DNA of 64,000 nucleotides from Corylus avellana (GCF_901000735.1 NC_081551.1:3186745-3250744), one strand, 5' to 3'; counted from the first letter of the stretch, positions 11,668 through 24,450 are shown. Notes: generated by a model from the letters alone, not told the origin. Program-made: numbers and translations.

Positions 11668-13957
11668 TTAATATAGCTAACCAATATGATACTTGACACC
11701 CATGAATCCACCCATAGTACCCACTCAATGTAAAGAACTAATATTTTCAATATAGGACTAACTTTTTAGGATAGCACAAATCTCCTAAATCAGAATTTAA
11801 TAACTTGGAGCTCTATTTTCGTACCAAAGCATCTGGTATATATATTAGCATAAGCAATGGCATTCCAAGAACCTGCAGGACCAAATTTGGGGCTCTAATT
11901 TTCTTTGTGAGCGAACTTTTTTTTGGTGAAAAGCAAAAAGAAGTTTTCCAAGAACCTGCAGGACCAACCATGAAAGAGTCGAGAAGCAAATTACAGCTGC
12001 ACAGTATTCAATATACACTTATGCTTTCATATTTTATTAAGGCTCAAAATAGCTTCATCACTCTAAGTAAGATGACAATTTTTTTTTTTAACAGACAAAT
12101 AACCAGAGTCTCATTTTATATAGGATGACAATTGTATTTCCCTACCGCATACTAATTGTTCACCACACTTTTTGTAAACAGCATCCTTCTTTGTTTTTGT
12201 TTTTTAGGATGAATCAGTATCAATTTTATAACAGCTACTATATACCTATCTACAATTCGAGTACTGCTCTTTTTACGTCTTTTCAAAATTGATGTAGCTT
12301 TTAAAACTACCATTGAATCAAAATTAAATAATCATCTATCACAATTTAACGGTGAATTTAAAAGTTACATCAATTTTGAGATGGCACAAATAGGACATGA
12401 GTCTTCCTTTTAGCATTACTCGTATAATTTATAATTTTGCATTAGACCAGCAGAAACCAAGATTTTGAAGCATACTTCAAAATCTCATAACACTCAGCAA
12501 CAAACTATATCAAAACATAGAACAAACAAAGGCAAAACTATACCAGGATCCGGCATCAATCCCCCAATTGTAGCAAATTTGTACATTACCCGTTGCATGT
12601 CCTCCTAAATTTACTTGCTCATAATGCAGACTCTAACCTTCAACTTTATTTTCTGCAGAAATTGGTCCTCAGTCAGGGGATAGTTTGCATGCTTAATATC
12701 ATTTCTGTTTCTCCAAATATGATACACAGTAGATCCATACGCAAGCCTACAAACAAAAGCTTTGAAAACCTTCTTCCTCCACTGTTTCAGCCCTTCTTCA
12801 ACAATATACACAATGGTCTTCAACAGCACACAACTTCATAACATTTCTCCAAATTCTACCACCATAGCTACAGCTAAAGAACAAGTGATCCCTGTCTTCT
12901 ATAACATGCCGGCAAAACATACATTTTGTGTCCTCGTGATAACCCCACCTCAACAATTTTTCATTGCCAACCAAAGAATAAAAGCATGTTTTGGTATTAT
13001 GAGAGGAAACCATATTAGTTGCCACCAATCCACACACCCCTGTTTATTTCTCAAAGCATTCCATGTATCAAAACTGGAATATTTATCAGTTTTGGAAAAT
13101 CACAAAAACAATATCATAGCACATTAAAATATCAAAAAATGCTTTACTACAACACAGAGAAACATTTCTTTCACCCTCTATTTATCGGGGATCCATCTCT
13201 GAAATGGTAATAGTTGCTGAACTACTTTCCCGTTCATTTCTAGGTAGATTTGTTTCTATCAATTGTCTTTGAGCAGAAAATGCTATTTGTTTTGGAGTAG
13301 GAAGTGACATAGTTTCATTGGTAAGCATAGAGATAACATCAGACATAGTTGGCCTGTCTGCCGCAAACTCTTGTACGCATAAGAGACCCACATGAATGCA
13401 TCTCAAAATCTGGAGTGTAGAATAGGATTCAACCAGAGTCGAATCCATTAGTTCCAAACTTCTATCTTCTCTCCATAATTCCCAGGCCTGCAACCAACCC
13501 ATGTCCCACAATTTATTTTCCAGTTCAATTTGATCATTTAGAACCCAAGCTTGATAGTATTAACAAGTACAAAGCAAAAAGATAAATATGAGATTTAGCG
13601 TAGCTACTTACATATCCTACTAAGTTCATGGGGCGATCAAGATGATAAATGCCTCTAGTTTTTTGGCCACTAACAATCTCCAATATCAGAACTCCAAAAC
13701 TGTATACATCTGACTTCTCTGAAAAATTTCCTTCCATGATATACTCTGGTGACATATAACCGCTGCAGCCAATAATGTAAGGAAGATTTTAGTTTTTGAG
13801 GATAAAGTAGGGACATAACAAGTGAGTGTCTACTTACTGTGTTCCAACTACTCTTCCTGTATTAGCTTCAGCATCATTCCGACCAAAAACCTTGGCCATG
13901 CCAAAATCCGATATTTTAGGATTCATGTCATCATCAAGCAAGATGTTACTTGCTTTT
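11668..13957 (-). repeat. Right arm of the inverted duplication
   Basis: Reverse-complement counterpart of 1-2158. It differs by an 83 bp insertion near 11885-11967, a short deletion inside the LINE fragment, and by keeping the 61 bp that the left copy lost. It includes the last exons of the intact kinase gene. Confidence 0.85.
12600..13115 (-). mobile_element. LINE zf-RVT fragment, second copy
   Basis: Inverted copy of the fragment at 790-1310, with CMFCRHVIEDRDHLFFSC and VYHIWRNRND. It has an additional deletion removing the codons for NALTTGD plus a frame change, so the two copies have decayed separately since duplication. It begins about 70-80 bp downstream of the kinase stop codon. Confidence 0.75.
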
Positions 13958-16152
13958 AAATCTCTATGAATAATCCTTAGTCTAGAGTATTTATGCAAAT
14001 AAAGAAGTCCTTGAGCAATGCCTTCAATGATGTTGTAACGTCGCTTCCAATCCAAAAGCTCCCTTTTCTTTGGATCTATAAAGAGTATGTATAAACAATT
14101 AGTACGTCCTTAAGTTACAATTAAAGATTCAAAGTAATTTGAACAAATGAAAGAGATGAAGCATGGCAAACCAAAGAGGAAAAAGTCCAAGCTTTTGTTG
14201 GGCATGTATTCATAGATCAACATCTTTTCATCTCTATTAACACAACAACCCAAAAGTCTAACAAGATTCATGTGCTGGAGTTTGGCAATGAGTATAAGCT
14301 CATTCTTGAACTCCACTAATCCTTGTCCAGAAGAACTTAAAAGTCTCTTCACAGCTATTTCTTGGCCCTCGGGTAATTTTCCCTGAATTAGAGTTCTTAT
14401 AAAAGGGAGAGCTTTAAACTTGTTAACAAAAGCACAATGAAAATTGTAGCGGACCAAGCCTTACCTTATATACTGGACCAAAACCACCTTGTCCAAGTTT
14501 ATTTTCGATAGAAAAGTTGTTTGTGGCAGCTACAACGGACGCAAAACTGAATACTTTCAAATCTTGACCTTTCCTCCCATCATTGTTAATCTCATTTGCG
14601 TCTCCAAATCGGTTTGAAGTCGTCAATTCAAGTAATGTAGCTTCCTCATTGCTTTCTTGCTCCCCTGTTGCACAAAATATTCATAGTTAAACTCAATGTT
14701 TATCTGGGTTTATAAATTAATTGATCTTCTATTTAGTAGCTAAAAGCTTACTTTTGAGTTTTTTCCTCCGCAAAAAGCATAAGAATCCCAAGATTACAAC
14801 TAAAGCAGCCGCTGTTGCCACTATGAACCATATCCACCAGGTATTTTGCTCTCCTGGTCCTAATCAAAAGTTTATGAAGTATATATTCATTAATCAACAA
14901 AATCAACAAAAGCTTCATTAAAAGAAAAGAAAAAAACAAAAATCTCAGTAAATCAAGCGCGACTGCGGGGTTGTGGGTGAGGGTGCTTACTAGTTTCAAT
15001 TAGAACATTCATTTGTGGGAAACTCTGAGCTTGATCTTCTACAAATTGACTAGTGAACCGGCATCCAGTTTTATTATCGGTAGATGTATCAAAACTAACA
15101 CAGGAACAATCATTCCAGCATTGAGCCCAACAATCCCCAATACTGATGTTCGAATTGTAATCAAAACCAAGTGATGCCTTAGGAGAAAAATAACCATATC
15201 TTTTCTCAAACTTTTGATTGCTATTCCTGCACTTGGGTGTTTTTTGCGGTTCACACCCAAGCGCAGAGGAATAACCAAAACACATACCACTTCTCACAAA
15301 AATAGGTTTTGGATTATCTGTAAGTGCCCCGTCTGAGCTCAAGACCCACCTCGAAACACTCATATCTGGAGAAGAATAACTGAAGTATCTCTCAGTCTCA
15401 TTAGAAACATAACTAAAATTGTAATAGAGCCAATCTGAAGTCATCGTACCAACATTCTCAAAATCCGAATTGCTCCCAACCCCACTAACCCAATACATAT
15501 TCCCTCGGTGTTTCATGACCAACTGTCCTGTCCCATTTTCCATAAGCTCCCATTCAAGAGAAAAACCTCCAGGGGCAGGAATTTTGTCAGTTACCCATGA
15601 AGTAAGCATCCATTTTTGCTGTGTTTTTAAGTTGATGCCAAGTTTCATACCAGGAAGAAGTGTGTCTGTCGGATGATCAAAGCTTTGCCATAAGATTCTA
15701 TCAGAATTCAACTCTTTGACTATAAAGTTGCCCGAGTTTTCTAGAGTAGCAGTGGAGTTTGGTGCTGCTTCATTGGCATTTAATACAATTGGGCTCCCAT
15801 CTCCATCATGCACAATCTTCAATAGGCCGTGTGTGTCAATTGTGAGATAAAGCTGACTATTAACTCTTATTGGTGTGTCTCGGTTAGCAATCCATACCTT
15901 AGATCCGTAAGCATCATTGGTGTACGATATTCCTAAATATCCACCATCCGGACTGTTGTTGAAGAAGCCTAATTGAAATCTCCCATCAGTTGAAACCAAC
16001 TGCTGTGAATTGCCAAGCACTTCACCGGATTTGATGGTGTCATTGGTGTGTGTGATCTGAGCATGAGAAAGTTGTGGCCCTGAATTTCCAAGACACCAAC
16101 ATGACAAAACGGAGAGAAATATTGGAGTAAGAAGGAATTTCAGGCTAGCCAT
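13182..16152 (-). CDS. G-type lectin S-receptor-like Ser/Thr kinase
   Basis: Seven exons: 16152-14991, 14859-14752, 14664-14465, 14382-14172, 14075-13838, 13762-13612, 13487-13182. Phases close, giving 791 residues. Order: signal peptide; B-lectin domain ([23 protein letters not shown]); Cys-rich PAN-like region about 300-370 with no clear EGF or S-locus domain; membrane helix about 394-417; kinase domain. Kinase motifs are complete: [11 protein letters not shown] loop, IAVKRL with Lys502, HRDLKASN with Asp599, DFG Asp617 and SPEY. This is a plasma-membrane receptor kinase; the ligand is unknown. The layout resembles the CES101/RLK subgroup, recalled not searched. Its 3' half lies in the inverted duplication. 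It appears functional. Confidence 0.93.
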
Positions 16153-17080
16153 TGCTGGGAACAGATTTCAGTTTGGTGTTAATTTGCTTAATAGTTTTCA
16201 TGTGTTGATGTTCTACACGATACCTACACTCGGGTCAAAGCTCGTTTTTTCCTTGCCTTGACATCTTTGGTACGTGGCAGAAAGCCTTTGGCCATAGTAT
16301 TGAACAACCACGCCAACTGACGAAGAAATTAATTACACAAAAAGACGAGATGGACTTTTATTCACGATGACGTTGCATTATTTGGTCGACGCCCTTTTAT
16401 TATATACCGCGGAAATGATTTATGTTAATATTTTTTTTTTTTTTTTTTTTATTTGTGAAATCAAGTGAATTTCATGTAGATTCAATGATAAATTTATTTA
16501 TTCATTATGAAGATGGTTAAAAGATAATTAAAAAATAAATGAATTCTATTGTTTTCTCCACTGTATAACAGCAATGATCCACACGTTTTGAAACTTTTTA
16601 CTATGATCTTTAGCTAAAATTCCAAATAATGAATGAGTTGCTATAGCCTACATACAAACTCTTTTTTAATAGGTGAGGTCCAACATATAAAATATTTAAT
16701 TAAAATTAAGAGTAAATTTGACAAAGTCAATATTGAAACTCAAAAATTTTGATTCTCATACCATGTTAAATCACTACTTAACTTGAAAAAAAAAAAAAAA
16801 AATTAATATAAAAATGCCAAGTACTTAAAAGAGAATAGACTAAAATTACGATAAATTCCAAGCCAAATACTAGCAACGGAGAGGTAAAGTATTATTAATG
16901 TACAAGTCAAATACATGTGGAAATAATATAAATCAAATATGTTGATGAATCATATATTTATTTGAAAGAGCTATAACAATTCAAGAAAACCCGATGTACA
17001 TCGATTCTTGAAGAATATCCGACAGATTCATTGTATAGGACAAAAGTATAGACCTCGGTCTACCTAAGTCCTGCGCAACC
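16153..17080. other. Upstream region of receptor kinase; no gene seen
   Basis: Likely promoter and 5' UTR of the minus-strand kinase. The first 93 bp (16153-16245) are also found upstream of the truncated kinase copy at 28506-28603. The remainder is AT-rich with poly-T at 16431-16450 and poly-A at 16785-16801. Confidence 0.55.
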
Positions 17081-17240
17081 GAGTAATTTTAGGTGGCCTA
17101 CTTGTGCCATACTAAGAATGATGTGGCTATTAAAACCACTATTTGATCAAAATTTAATAATGATCAATCACAAGCCAAATGGTGATTTTAATAGCCACAT
17201 CATTCTTAATAGGACACAAGGAGACCACCTAGAATTACTC
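17081..17240. mobile_element. 160 bp Mutator-like fold-back MITE
   Basis: The element starts gagtaattttaggtgg and ends ccacctagaattactc, and the arms stay complementary for about 55 bp (atgatgtggctattaaaa and its inverse). It is flanked by tgcgcaacc and tgtgcaacc, an 8/9 match fitting a 9 bp target duplication. Confidence 0.7.
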
Positions 17241-17739
17241 TGTGCAACCTTTACATCTAGATCATTCACCTGCGAATTATATTCGATCCAAGCCTGAATT
17301 ACTTGACCACTCTTCAAGTCAAGGTGTGCCATGTTCGAGGCATAGGTCGAGCGTTCGCCTAGGGTTAACTTCAAACATTTCAAGCAAATGTCGAATGCTC
17401 AGAATAAGGTTAGTCTCGAATGGTTAAGGAAAATATATATTAGATGTTTGGCTTAGGGTTAGCCTCGAACATTCCAAGAAGATATCTAGTGTTCGGGTAG
17501 GGTTGGAAAATGATGAAAATGTCAAATTAATTTTGAGAATTTGGTTTATAGCACCTATTGGATTTCTTTTAATGTTAATTTAAATTACGAGGGTTGGTTT
17601 TCATAAATTGTAATTGGTTTAGAAATGTTTGTTTGCATTCTGGCTCTCGCATACATCTCTGCTAAGTTGGCTTTTTCTTTTCTTTTTTTTTTTCTTTTTT
17701 TTTTAATTAAAGGTAGATAGAGCATGCCAACTCAACAAC

Positions 17740-17775
<36 letters not shown>

Positions 17776-18118
17776 ACGCAAGATGGACACTAGAATCCAA
17801 AGAAGCTTTGCTCTGAATAAATTGATTAAATTTATCTCGATCTTGTTATCAGCTTAAACTATTAAGATAAGTGGTAGTTTAACATGGTTTTAGAGCACGA
17901 GCCTATTTTAGCCTTTTTTAGCGGTCTCCGTTGCTTTGATAAGCCGAGTCATTTATTTGACCAATTTTCAACTATTCTAAAAATAGCTCTGTCATCATTA
18001 TTTTTTATTTTCTTGTAATTTTCTCCCATTCCCGGTATTGAATAGAAAATAAAAAATCTAATTTTTCTAACTTTTTTGCAACAGCTGCGCTCTGTTCATC
18101 CTCCTCATGGGCATCTAC
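17241..18118. other. Intergenic, no gene seen
   Basis: AT-rich spacer with a (TA)n microsatellite at about 17747-17772 and poly-T near 17683-17704. It has a near-tandem pair of short segments near 17340-17500 (cctagggttaacttcaaaca, cttagggttagcctcgaaca). Confidence 0.5.
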
Positions 18119-18220
18119 CACGACAACTATACGTAGATCCTAACACCAAAAAGAGACCCTACAATTAATACATTGAGATGCTTGCTGGAGACTTCTTTTG
18201 GACCTTAAAACGAAGATCTT
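18119..18220 (-). pseudogene. Relic of SAM-gene exon 3
   Basis: Matches the coding part of exon 3 of the SAM gene (6816-7000) with an 88 bp internal deletion: acaactatac joins directly to the gtagatcctaacacc segment. The ttgagatgcttg and cttcttttgga blocks follow in the same order. A small insertion and several substitutions break the frame. No flanking exons were recognised. Confidence 0.65.
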
Positions 18221-18299
18221 ATTATGGTTCAAAATGACTTCATTTTTAGACATGTTTCGAGACATATGAATTTAAATAAATTGATACAGAAAAAAAATA

Positions 18300-18365
18300 A
18301 AAAGGCTCCGAGTAAGATGACAATGACAATTGTATTTCCCTAAAGCATACTAATTGTTAACCAGT
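18300..18365. repeat. Short fragment shared with inverted-duplication arms
   Basis: The segment with gacaattgtatttccct and gcatactaattgtt matches about 12120-12165 in the right arm and its inverse near 1755-1790. A third, isolated copy of arm sequence. Confidence 0.6.
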
Positions 18366-19089
18366 CGGTTCTTGCAGACACCGTAAAATTAGATAAATAT
18401 CATTTGAAGTTCAAGTGTCAACTATAACCGAATATAAGAACAGATGAAGATAGAACAAATAATAAGCAAGATTACAAATAAAGTTTACATGACAATCGTC
18501 GAATATTAGAACCAGTATTTCAAATCATTATCTAAATCTAATTATAATTAGCTTAAATGCAATTCTGTGAGAAAATCGCAAAAACAGATGTTGTGGAGTG
18601 CACTGACCGTGCTTTACATAGAAGAGAACAAAAAAATATAGAGTACGAGAAGGACTTGCTTAGTGAAAGATAGATCACATGAAGATGGTCATAATCCAGT
18701 GAAGTGCACCACATACACATACAAGACAGGTACAAAAAAGGACGCTGATTGGCAACAAAACATCTTCCAATTGTTTCCACACCCATGTTTTGATTTCATG
18801 TGGGACTCGGATCCCCTCATATTAGAGGGAGAATATATATAAGACTAGGGCTGTAAATGAGCCGATCCGAGTCGAGCTTTGCCAATACTGGATCGGCTCA
18901 TTACAGAGGGGAAATAAATGAGCCGGTCTCGAGCTTGAGCCGAGCTACAAAACCATTGCCCAAACTCGGCTCATTGGAGACAACATTGGCTCAGGATCGA
19001 GCTTGGGCTCACCAGAATGGGGAATTCGGGCCGAGTCGAGTACTCGAGTGGCTCGACTCGGCCCGAGCTCGTAAATTATGGGTTTATTT

Positions 19090-19280
19090 CTTTCCAGTAT
19101 ATCGAGCCCGAGCCCAAGCTCGAGCCCGGTTAACGGGCCAGCCGAGCCTTAAATGTCTGGCTCGGCTCATTTAAAAGAACATTATATCGAGGCCGAGCCC
19201 GAGCCCGAGCCCGGTTAAATGGGTCAAACGAGCCTTAAATGTGTGGCCCAGCCCATTTAAGGCTCGTTTAATGGTTAAAA
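19090..19280. repeat. GC-rich subterminal repeats of hAT
   Basis: Two roughly 93 bp copies, each with cgagcccgagccc, cccggttaa and cgagccttaaatgt. They sit just inside the left terminus, and similar ctcga-rich sequence lies inside the right terminus at 41540-41900. Such subterminal motifs are where hAT transposases bind. Confidence 0.7.
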
Positions 19281-19419
19281 AGAAGAAAAAATTCCAATTT
19301 AGTGAACAAAAACACAAAATTCATCATAGAAATTCAATATAATTGTATGATTGTACCTACATCAGCAAACAGCCAAATGACAAACTACAAGCAAATTGGA
19401 AATGAACATAATAGAGATT

Positions 19420-21400
19420 ACAAACCTAATTCTAAATGAACCTTAAATAGAGATTACAAGCTAATTGAAAATGAACCTATAAAATAGATTACAAGCAAAT
19501 TGAAAAAAAAAAAAACCAAAAACAGGGATTACAAATTTACAAGCTAACACAAAATGAACCTATAATAAAGATTATAAGCAAACTCAAAATGGACCTAAAA
19601 TATAGATTACAAGGAAACTGAAAATGAACCTAAAATGGAGAATACAAGCAAACTCAAAATGAACCTATAATAAAAATTACAAGGAAATAAAAATGAACCT
19701 ATAATAGAGATTACAAGCAAACTCAAAATGAACCTAAAATAGAGATTACAAGCAAACTCAAAATGAACCTATAATAAAGATTACAAGGAAATAAAAATAA
19801 ACCTATAATAGAGATTACAAGGAAACTCAAAATGAACCAATAATAGAGATTACAAGCAATTAAGCAAACTCAAAATGAACATAAACAGCAAGATTACTTG
19901 AAACAAAATAAATCACTTTTGGTTCCCAGTTGCAGACTTGCAATTGCCACAAACTAGCTCTATGAGTTTCTGCATTCAATGATTTAAAATTAGTTACAAA
20001 TTCAGAAAAAGAGAAGATTATAGACCAATAAGAAAAATACAACTAAATTACACAGCCCTAGTTGCCACGGCCCACACAGAGTCACTGCATTAAAAAAAAA
20101 AAAAAATTTGTTAGATGTTTTTAACTCCCTTGCATTTTGTCAAGGGAGAATTATCACTTAAGAATTAAGATTATGCAAATGGACATTTTAATGAATGTTC
20201 AAAAACCATATCTGAAAAATGCCAAAAACAATGGGAGGGCAGTATGAACACAGGTTGATGCATGATATAGGCTAATAATAGGTTACAAGCAAACTCAAAA
20301 TGAACCTCTAATAAAGATTACACAATTAAAACAGGTTGTCCAAATGTTCAATATTCCAAGTTCCAACAAAGCTAGCAAAGGTATAAAAATTAAAACATGT
20401 TATCCAAATGTCCAATATTCCAAGTTCCACCAAAGCTAGCAAATGAATAGCAATTATTACAGAACATAACATCAAAATCTAATGTTGACATCCAAATTAC
20501 ATATTCAATAAGCAAAGGAAAGCAGTAAATAGATTCCCTCATAGAAATGAGAAAACAGCATTCATGGCAAATTTGACAATTCCACTTCCAACAATTTCCC
20601 CAAACACAAAAACAAAGTTAATAAGGTGAAATTACTAGTAAAAAAAGCTTAGAAAATGGAAATAAATCAAATAACAGAATCATAAAGAACTTGCATTCAA
20701 TGATTTAAAACTATTTACATGAACAAGTTAATATAATCAAATTCATACAAAGATACAAGATTAGACCAATGAGAAATATGCACCTAAATTACACAGCCCT
20801 AGTTGCCATAAACCCACACAGACAGTCACTGCATTCAATGAAAAAAAAATTGTTAGAAGTATTTAACTTCTTTGCAACATGTCAAGGGAGAATTATCACT
20901 TAAGATTATGCAAAATTGCAAATGAACATTTTAATGATTGTTCAAAAACCAGATCTGCAAAAACAATGGGAGGGCAGAATGAACACAAATTGATGCATGA
21001 TATAGGCTAAAAGATTACAAGCAAACTCAAAATGAACCTATTATAAAGATTACAAATTTACACATAAGAAAAACCAGTATATGCAATGTAGATAAACTTG
21101 AAAACAACCAAAGGAAACTGGAAAAATTAACAAAGTAAATTACCTAAATTCCGAATCTCCATTCAGTTATAAGTTATAACTTATAATAAATCCAGCAAAG
21201 CATAACAATTAATACAGAACAACAGGTAATCCAAATGTCCAACATTCCAAGTTCCAACCAAGCCAACAAAGTATAACAATTAATACAGAACAACATGAAA
21301 TCCAAATGTCCAACATTCCAAGTTCCAACAAAGGCAGCAAAGTATAACAATTAATACAGAACATAACATCAAAATAAAATGTGACATTCAAATTACATAT
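19420..21400. repeat. Tandem and duplicated non-coding repeats inside hAT
   Basis: At 19430-19870 a unit built from gattacaagcaaactcaaaa and tgaacctataat recurs many times. Around 19970-20330 and 20700-21060 a longer block recurs (acagccctagttgcca, gtcaagggagaattatcact, caatgggagggcag). Short units with tccaaatgtccaa and ttccaagttccaa repeat near 20340-20440 and 21230-21340. No coding content was seen. Confidence 0.75.
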
Positions 21401-21755
21401 TTAATAAGCATAGGAAAACAGTAAACAAATTCAGTTTTTTCAGAGAATCCCTCACAAAAAATGAGAAAATAGCATTCACGGCAAATTTGGCAACTCCACT
21501 TCCACCATTTTCTACAAACACAAACACAAAGTCAATAAGGTGAAATTATAAGTAACAAAGAGGTTGAAAAATTGAAATAAATAAAATAACAGAATCATAA
21601 CCTCACAGAAATGAGAAAAAAGCATTCACGGCACATTTGGCAATTCCACTTCTACCATTTTCTACAAACACAAACACAGTTAATTAGGTGAAATTATAAG
21701 TAAAAAAGAGCTTGGACAATGGAAATAAATAAAATAACAGAATCATAAAACTTAC

Positions 21756-23900
21756 AGGTATTCTAGATTTTTTCTTAATGCCATGAAGTGCTCTAACCCA
21801 ATCTGCACCACATAGGAGCATCTCAACAGTATCAATTGATAATGATGCTCTATGGGGTTCAATAACTCTACCACCAACACTGAAAGATGATTCTGAAGCA
21901 ACAGTACTGATTGGAACAGCCAATACATCCCGTGCCATCTTAGATAAGATGCAGTACTTTAAGGCGTTGGATTTCCACCATCCCAAAGCATCAAAGTTTG
22001 CATCACTATCTTCACCATTCTCACTATCAGAAATGAATACATCTTCTTCAAGATATACATCCAAATCTGTTTTTATGGGCCGGATGATGTCATTGCTTCT
22101 AACATGTTGCCTAAAACGTGATCTACCACCAGAAACTTCCTCTGTAATAAAGGCAATTGAAGTAGTAGCAGCACTGACTTCAGCAGCTGCTTGTTGTTGA
22201 ATGATAGATGCATTATGGGCAGCAACATAAACCTCAAACAACTCTTTCAAAGTACTCAACACAGCCTTTATGTTATCATCTTTTGTATCAAGTGGATAAA
22301 TGATAGGAAAACAGAACCTAATCAACTTCATTTTGTATCTAGGATCCAACACAGCAGCTAAGGCCATCACCATATTAGATTCACCCCAATACTTATCAAA
22401 TTTATCACTCATCTTAGCTGACATTAATCTCATATATTCATTCCTATCCCCAGCCTTAATATCCACAATTTCTTTCATTCTCCACACCTCAGGTAGAAAC
22501 AGATTGGATGTAGGGTAGTCACTTCCAAAGACAACATTGGTCACATCATTGAAAACAGCTAAAACTTGGTTCACATTCTCAACCTTTTCCCACTGTTCAG
22601 GAGTTACCACCCACAGAAAAGCCTGCTCTACTCTATGGTATCTAGGAAACACTTCCTTGAACCTAATTGTAGTCTTCAACATCAAGTAGGCGTTATTCCA
22701 TCGGGTAGGAACATCTAAAACAAGTTTATTAGAACCTAAGTCCAAACGCTTTGCTATATCACTAAATGCAATCAACCGCCTCTTAGAAGCCACTATATAT
22801 TTAATCCCCTGCCTAACAGAATCTATTATCTCCCCTATTTCTGAAAGCCCTGCTTGCACCAACAAATTGGTAATATGAGCACAACACCTAATATGAAACA
22901 TAAGCCCCCCAATAGGCAAACTACCCCTCAACTCAAAATCATCTCTCAAAATGTCAATGGCAGCAGCATTAGCACTAGCATTATCAACAGTTATTGTAAG
23001 TACTTTATCCAAAATGCCCCATTCAATAAAACTGTTTCTTAAGGCTTCAGCAATAACAACACCCGAATGTGGAGGAGGTACATTACAAAAATTTAAAATC
23101 CTCTTTTGGAGTAGCCAATTAGAATCCACAAAATGGCAAGTAACCACCATATATGAAACCCTATGGGAGGAGGTCCACATATCAGTAGTTATGTTTACCC
23201 TATCAATCCCACTTAGAAGTGTTTTCAACTTTTTCTTTTCAATGTTATAAGTGGCAATGCAATCACTTTTTACAGTGGCACGACTAATTTTTTTCCAGTA
23301 TGGTGTGCAAGCCCTCATGAACTTGTTAAAAAGTTCATGCTCCATCATATTAAAGAGATATTCATGTAGAAGTACCATATGGGCAGCAAGTTCTCTAACT
23401 TTCTTCTCATTGAAAGTAAAGTTTGTCAAGGTCCCTAAACCATCATTGTCATCACTAGGTTCAAAAGACAAAGTCTTTTGCTTCTTAATGCTATTCAACT
23501 CCCCAAACTTCACACAAGGAGCTAGATGCCTACTAAGGGTGGAGGTAGTATTAGATTTCCCTACAGAAAACAACATCTTACACCAATTACACTGGGATTT
23601 TTTTACACCATTTATTTCAATAGAAGAAAAGTCATTCCAGACTTTGGAAGTCCTTTGCCTTTCCTTCCTTTGGAAGGCAACTGACCCACCTTCACCCCCA
23701 GCCCCAGCCCCATCCCCATCCCCATCCCCATCCCCAGGACCAGCCCCATCCCTAGATACAACAACAGCAGAAGAAATCAGATTAACATGTTCATCTGGTG
23801 TGCATTCAGTGCTAGCAAACACATCAGATCCAGGAGTAGGGTCGGCAGTGGGTGAATCATCACCCATATCAACATCATTGAGTTGAAATGTATTGTCCAT
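21756..23900 (-). CDS. hAT transposase (BED zinc finger, HATC dimerisation)
   Basis: A single long open exon of about 715 codons starting at 23900. Order: acidic and Gly/Asp-rich N-terminus from a tcccca repeat (23700-23741); BED zinc finger with CNWCKMLF and HLAPC; RNase H-like core with DMWTSSHRVSY (first Asp), TVDNASAN (second Asp) and the CCAH motif; FLPEVW (candidate Glu region); C-terminal HATC region with LGWWKSN, LAVPISTVASESSFS and LSIDTVEMLLC. All catalytic motifs are present with no stop. A donor (gtaagt) follows RIP at 21756; reading through it would add about 24 residues to 21684. I did not find a following exon. It may be autonomous. Confidence 0.9.
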
Positions 23901-24082
23901 GATAACTGTTAATAATTTGTAAAATTAAAAAACTCAGATAAATAAAATAACATAATACATTAATGGGAAATAAAAAATCAATTAACAGAAACTACATTAA
24001 CAGAATCATAGATAGACATACCAAATAATTTTAATCAATTCATTTTAAAAAATCAGAATCAAAGATAGACATAGCAAACATT

Positions 24083-24450
24083 TTAACATAACAGAATCAT
24101 AGTCCTAACATAGCAATTCATGTAAACAGATTTATAAGTTATAACGTAGCAATTACTATTAACATAGCAATTTATAACATAGCAATTCATGTAAACAGAT
24201 TTACAAGTTATAACATAGCAATTTATAACATAGAAATTCATGTTAACAGATTTATAAGTTATAACATAGCAATTCATGTTAACAGATTTATAAGTTATAA
24301 CATAGCAATTTATAACATAGCAATTCATGTTAACAGATTTATAAGTTATAACATAGCAATTCATGTTAACAGATTTATAAGTTATAACATAGCAATTTAT
24401 AACATAACAATTCATGTTAACAGATTTATAAGTTATAACATAGCAATTAA
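24083..24450. repeat. Tandem repeat in hAT right arm
   Basis: Units built from aacatagcaattcatgtt, aacagatttataagttat and aacatagcaatttat repeat about eight times. The second hAT segment keeps about one and a half units right after its gap at 37898, so copy number differs or was collapsed. Confidence 0.8.

Noticed and set aside
18857..19174. 105-codon frame at the hAT left end
   Set aside because: Falls in GC-rich subterminal repeats and shows no known domain.
22951..23886. Plus-strand frames opposite the transposase (99 and 211 codons)
   Set aside because: Shadows of the real minus-strand coding sequence.
24083..24415. 110-codon frame with repeated NCYVITYKSV units
   Set aside because: It is a translation of the hAT tandem repeat; unit length happens to keep a frame open.
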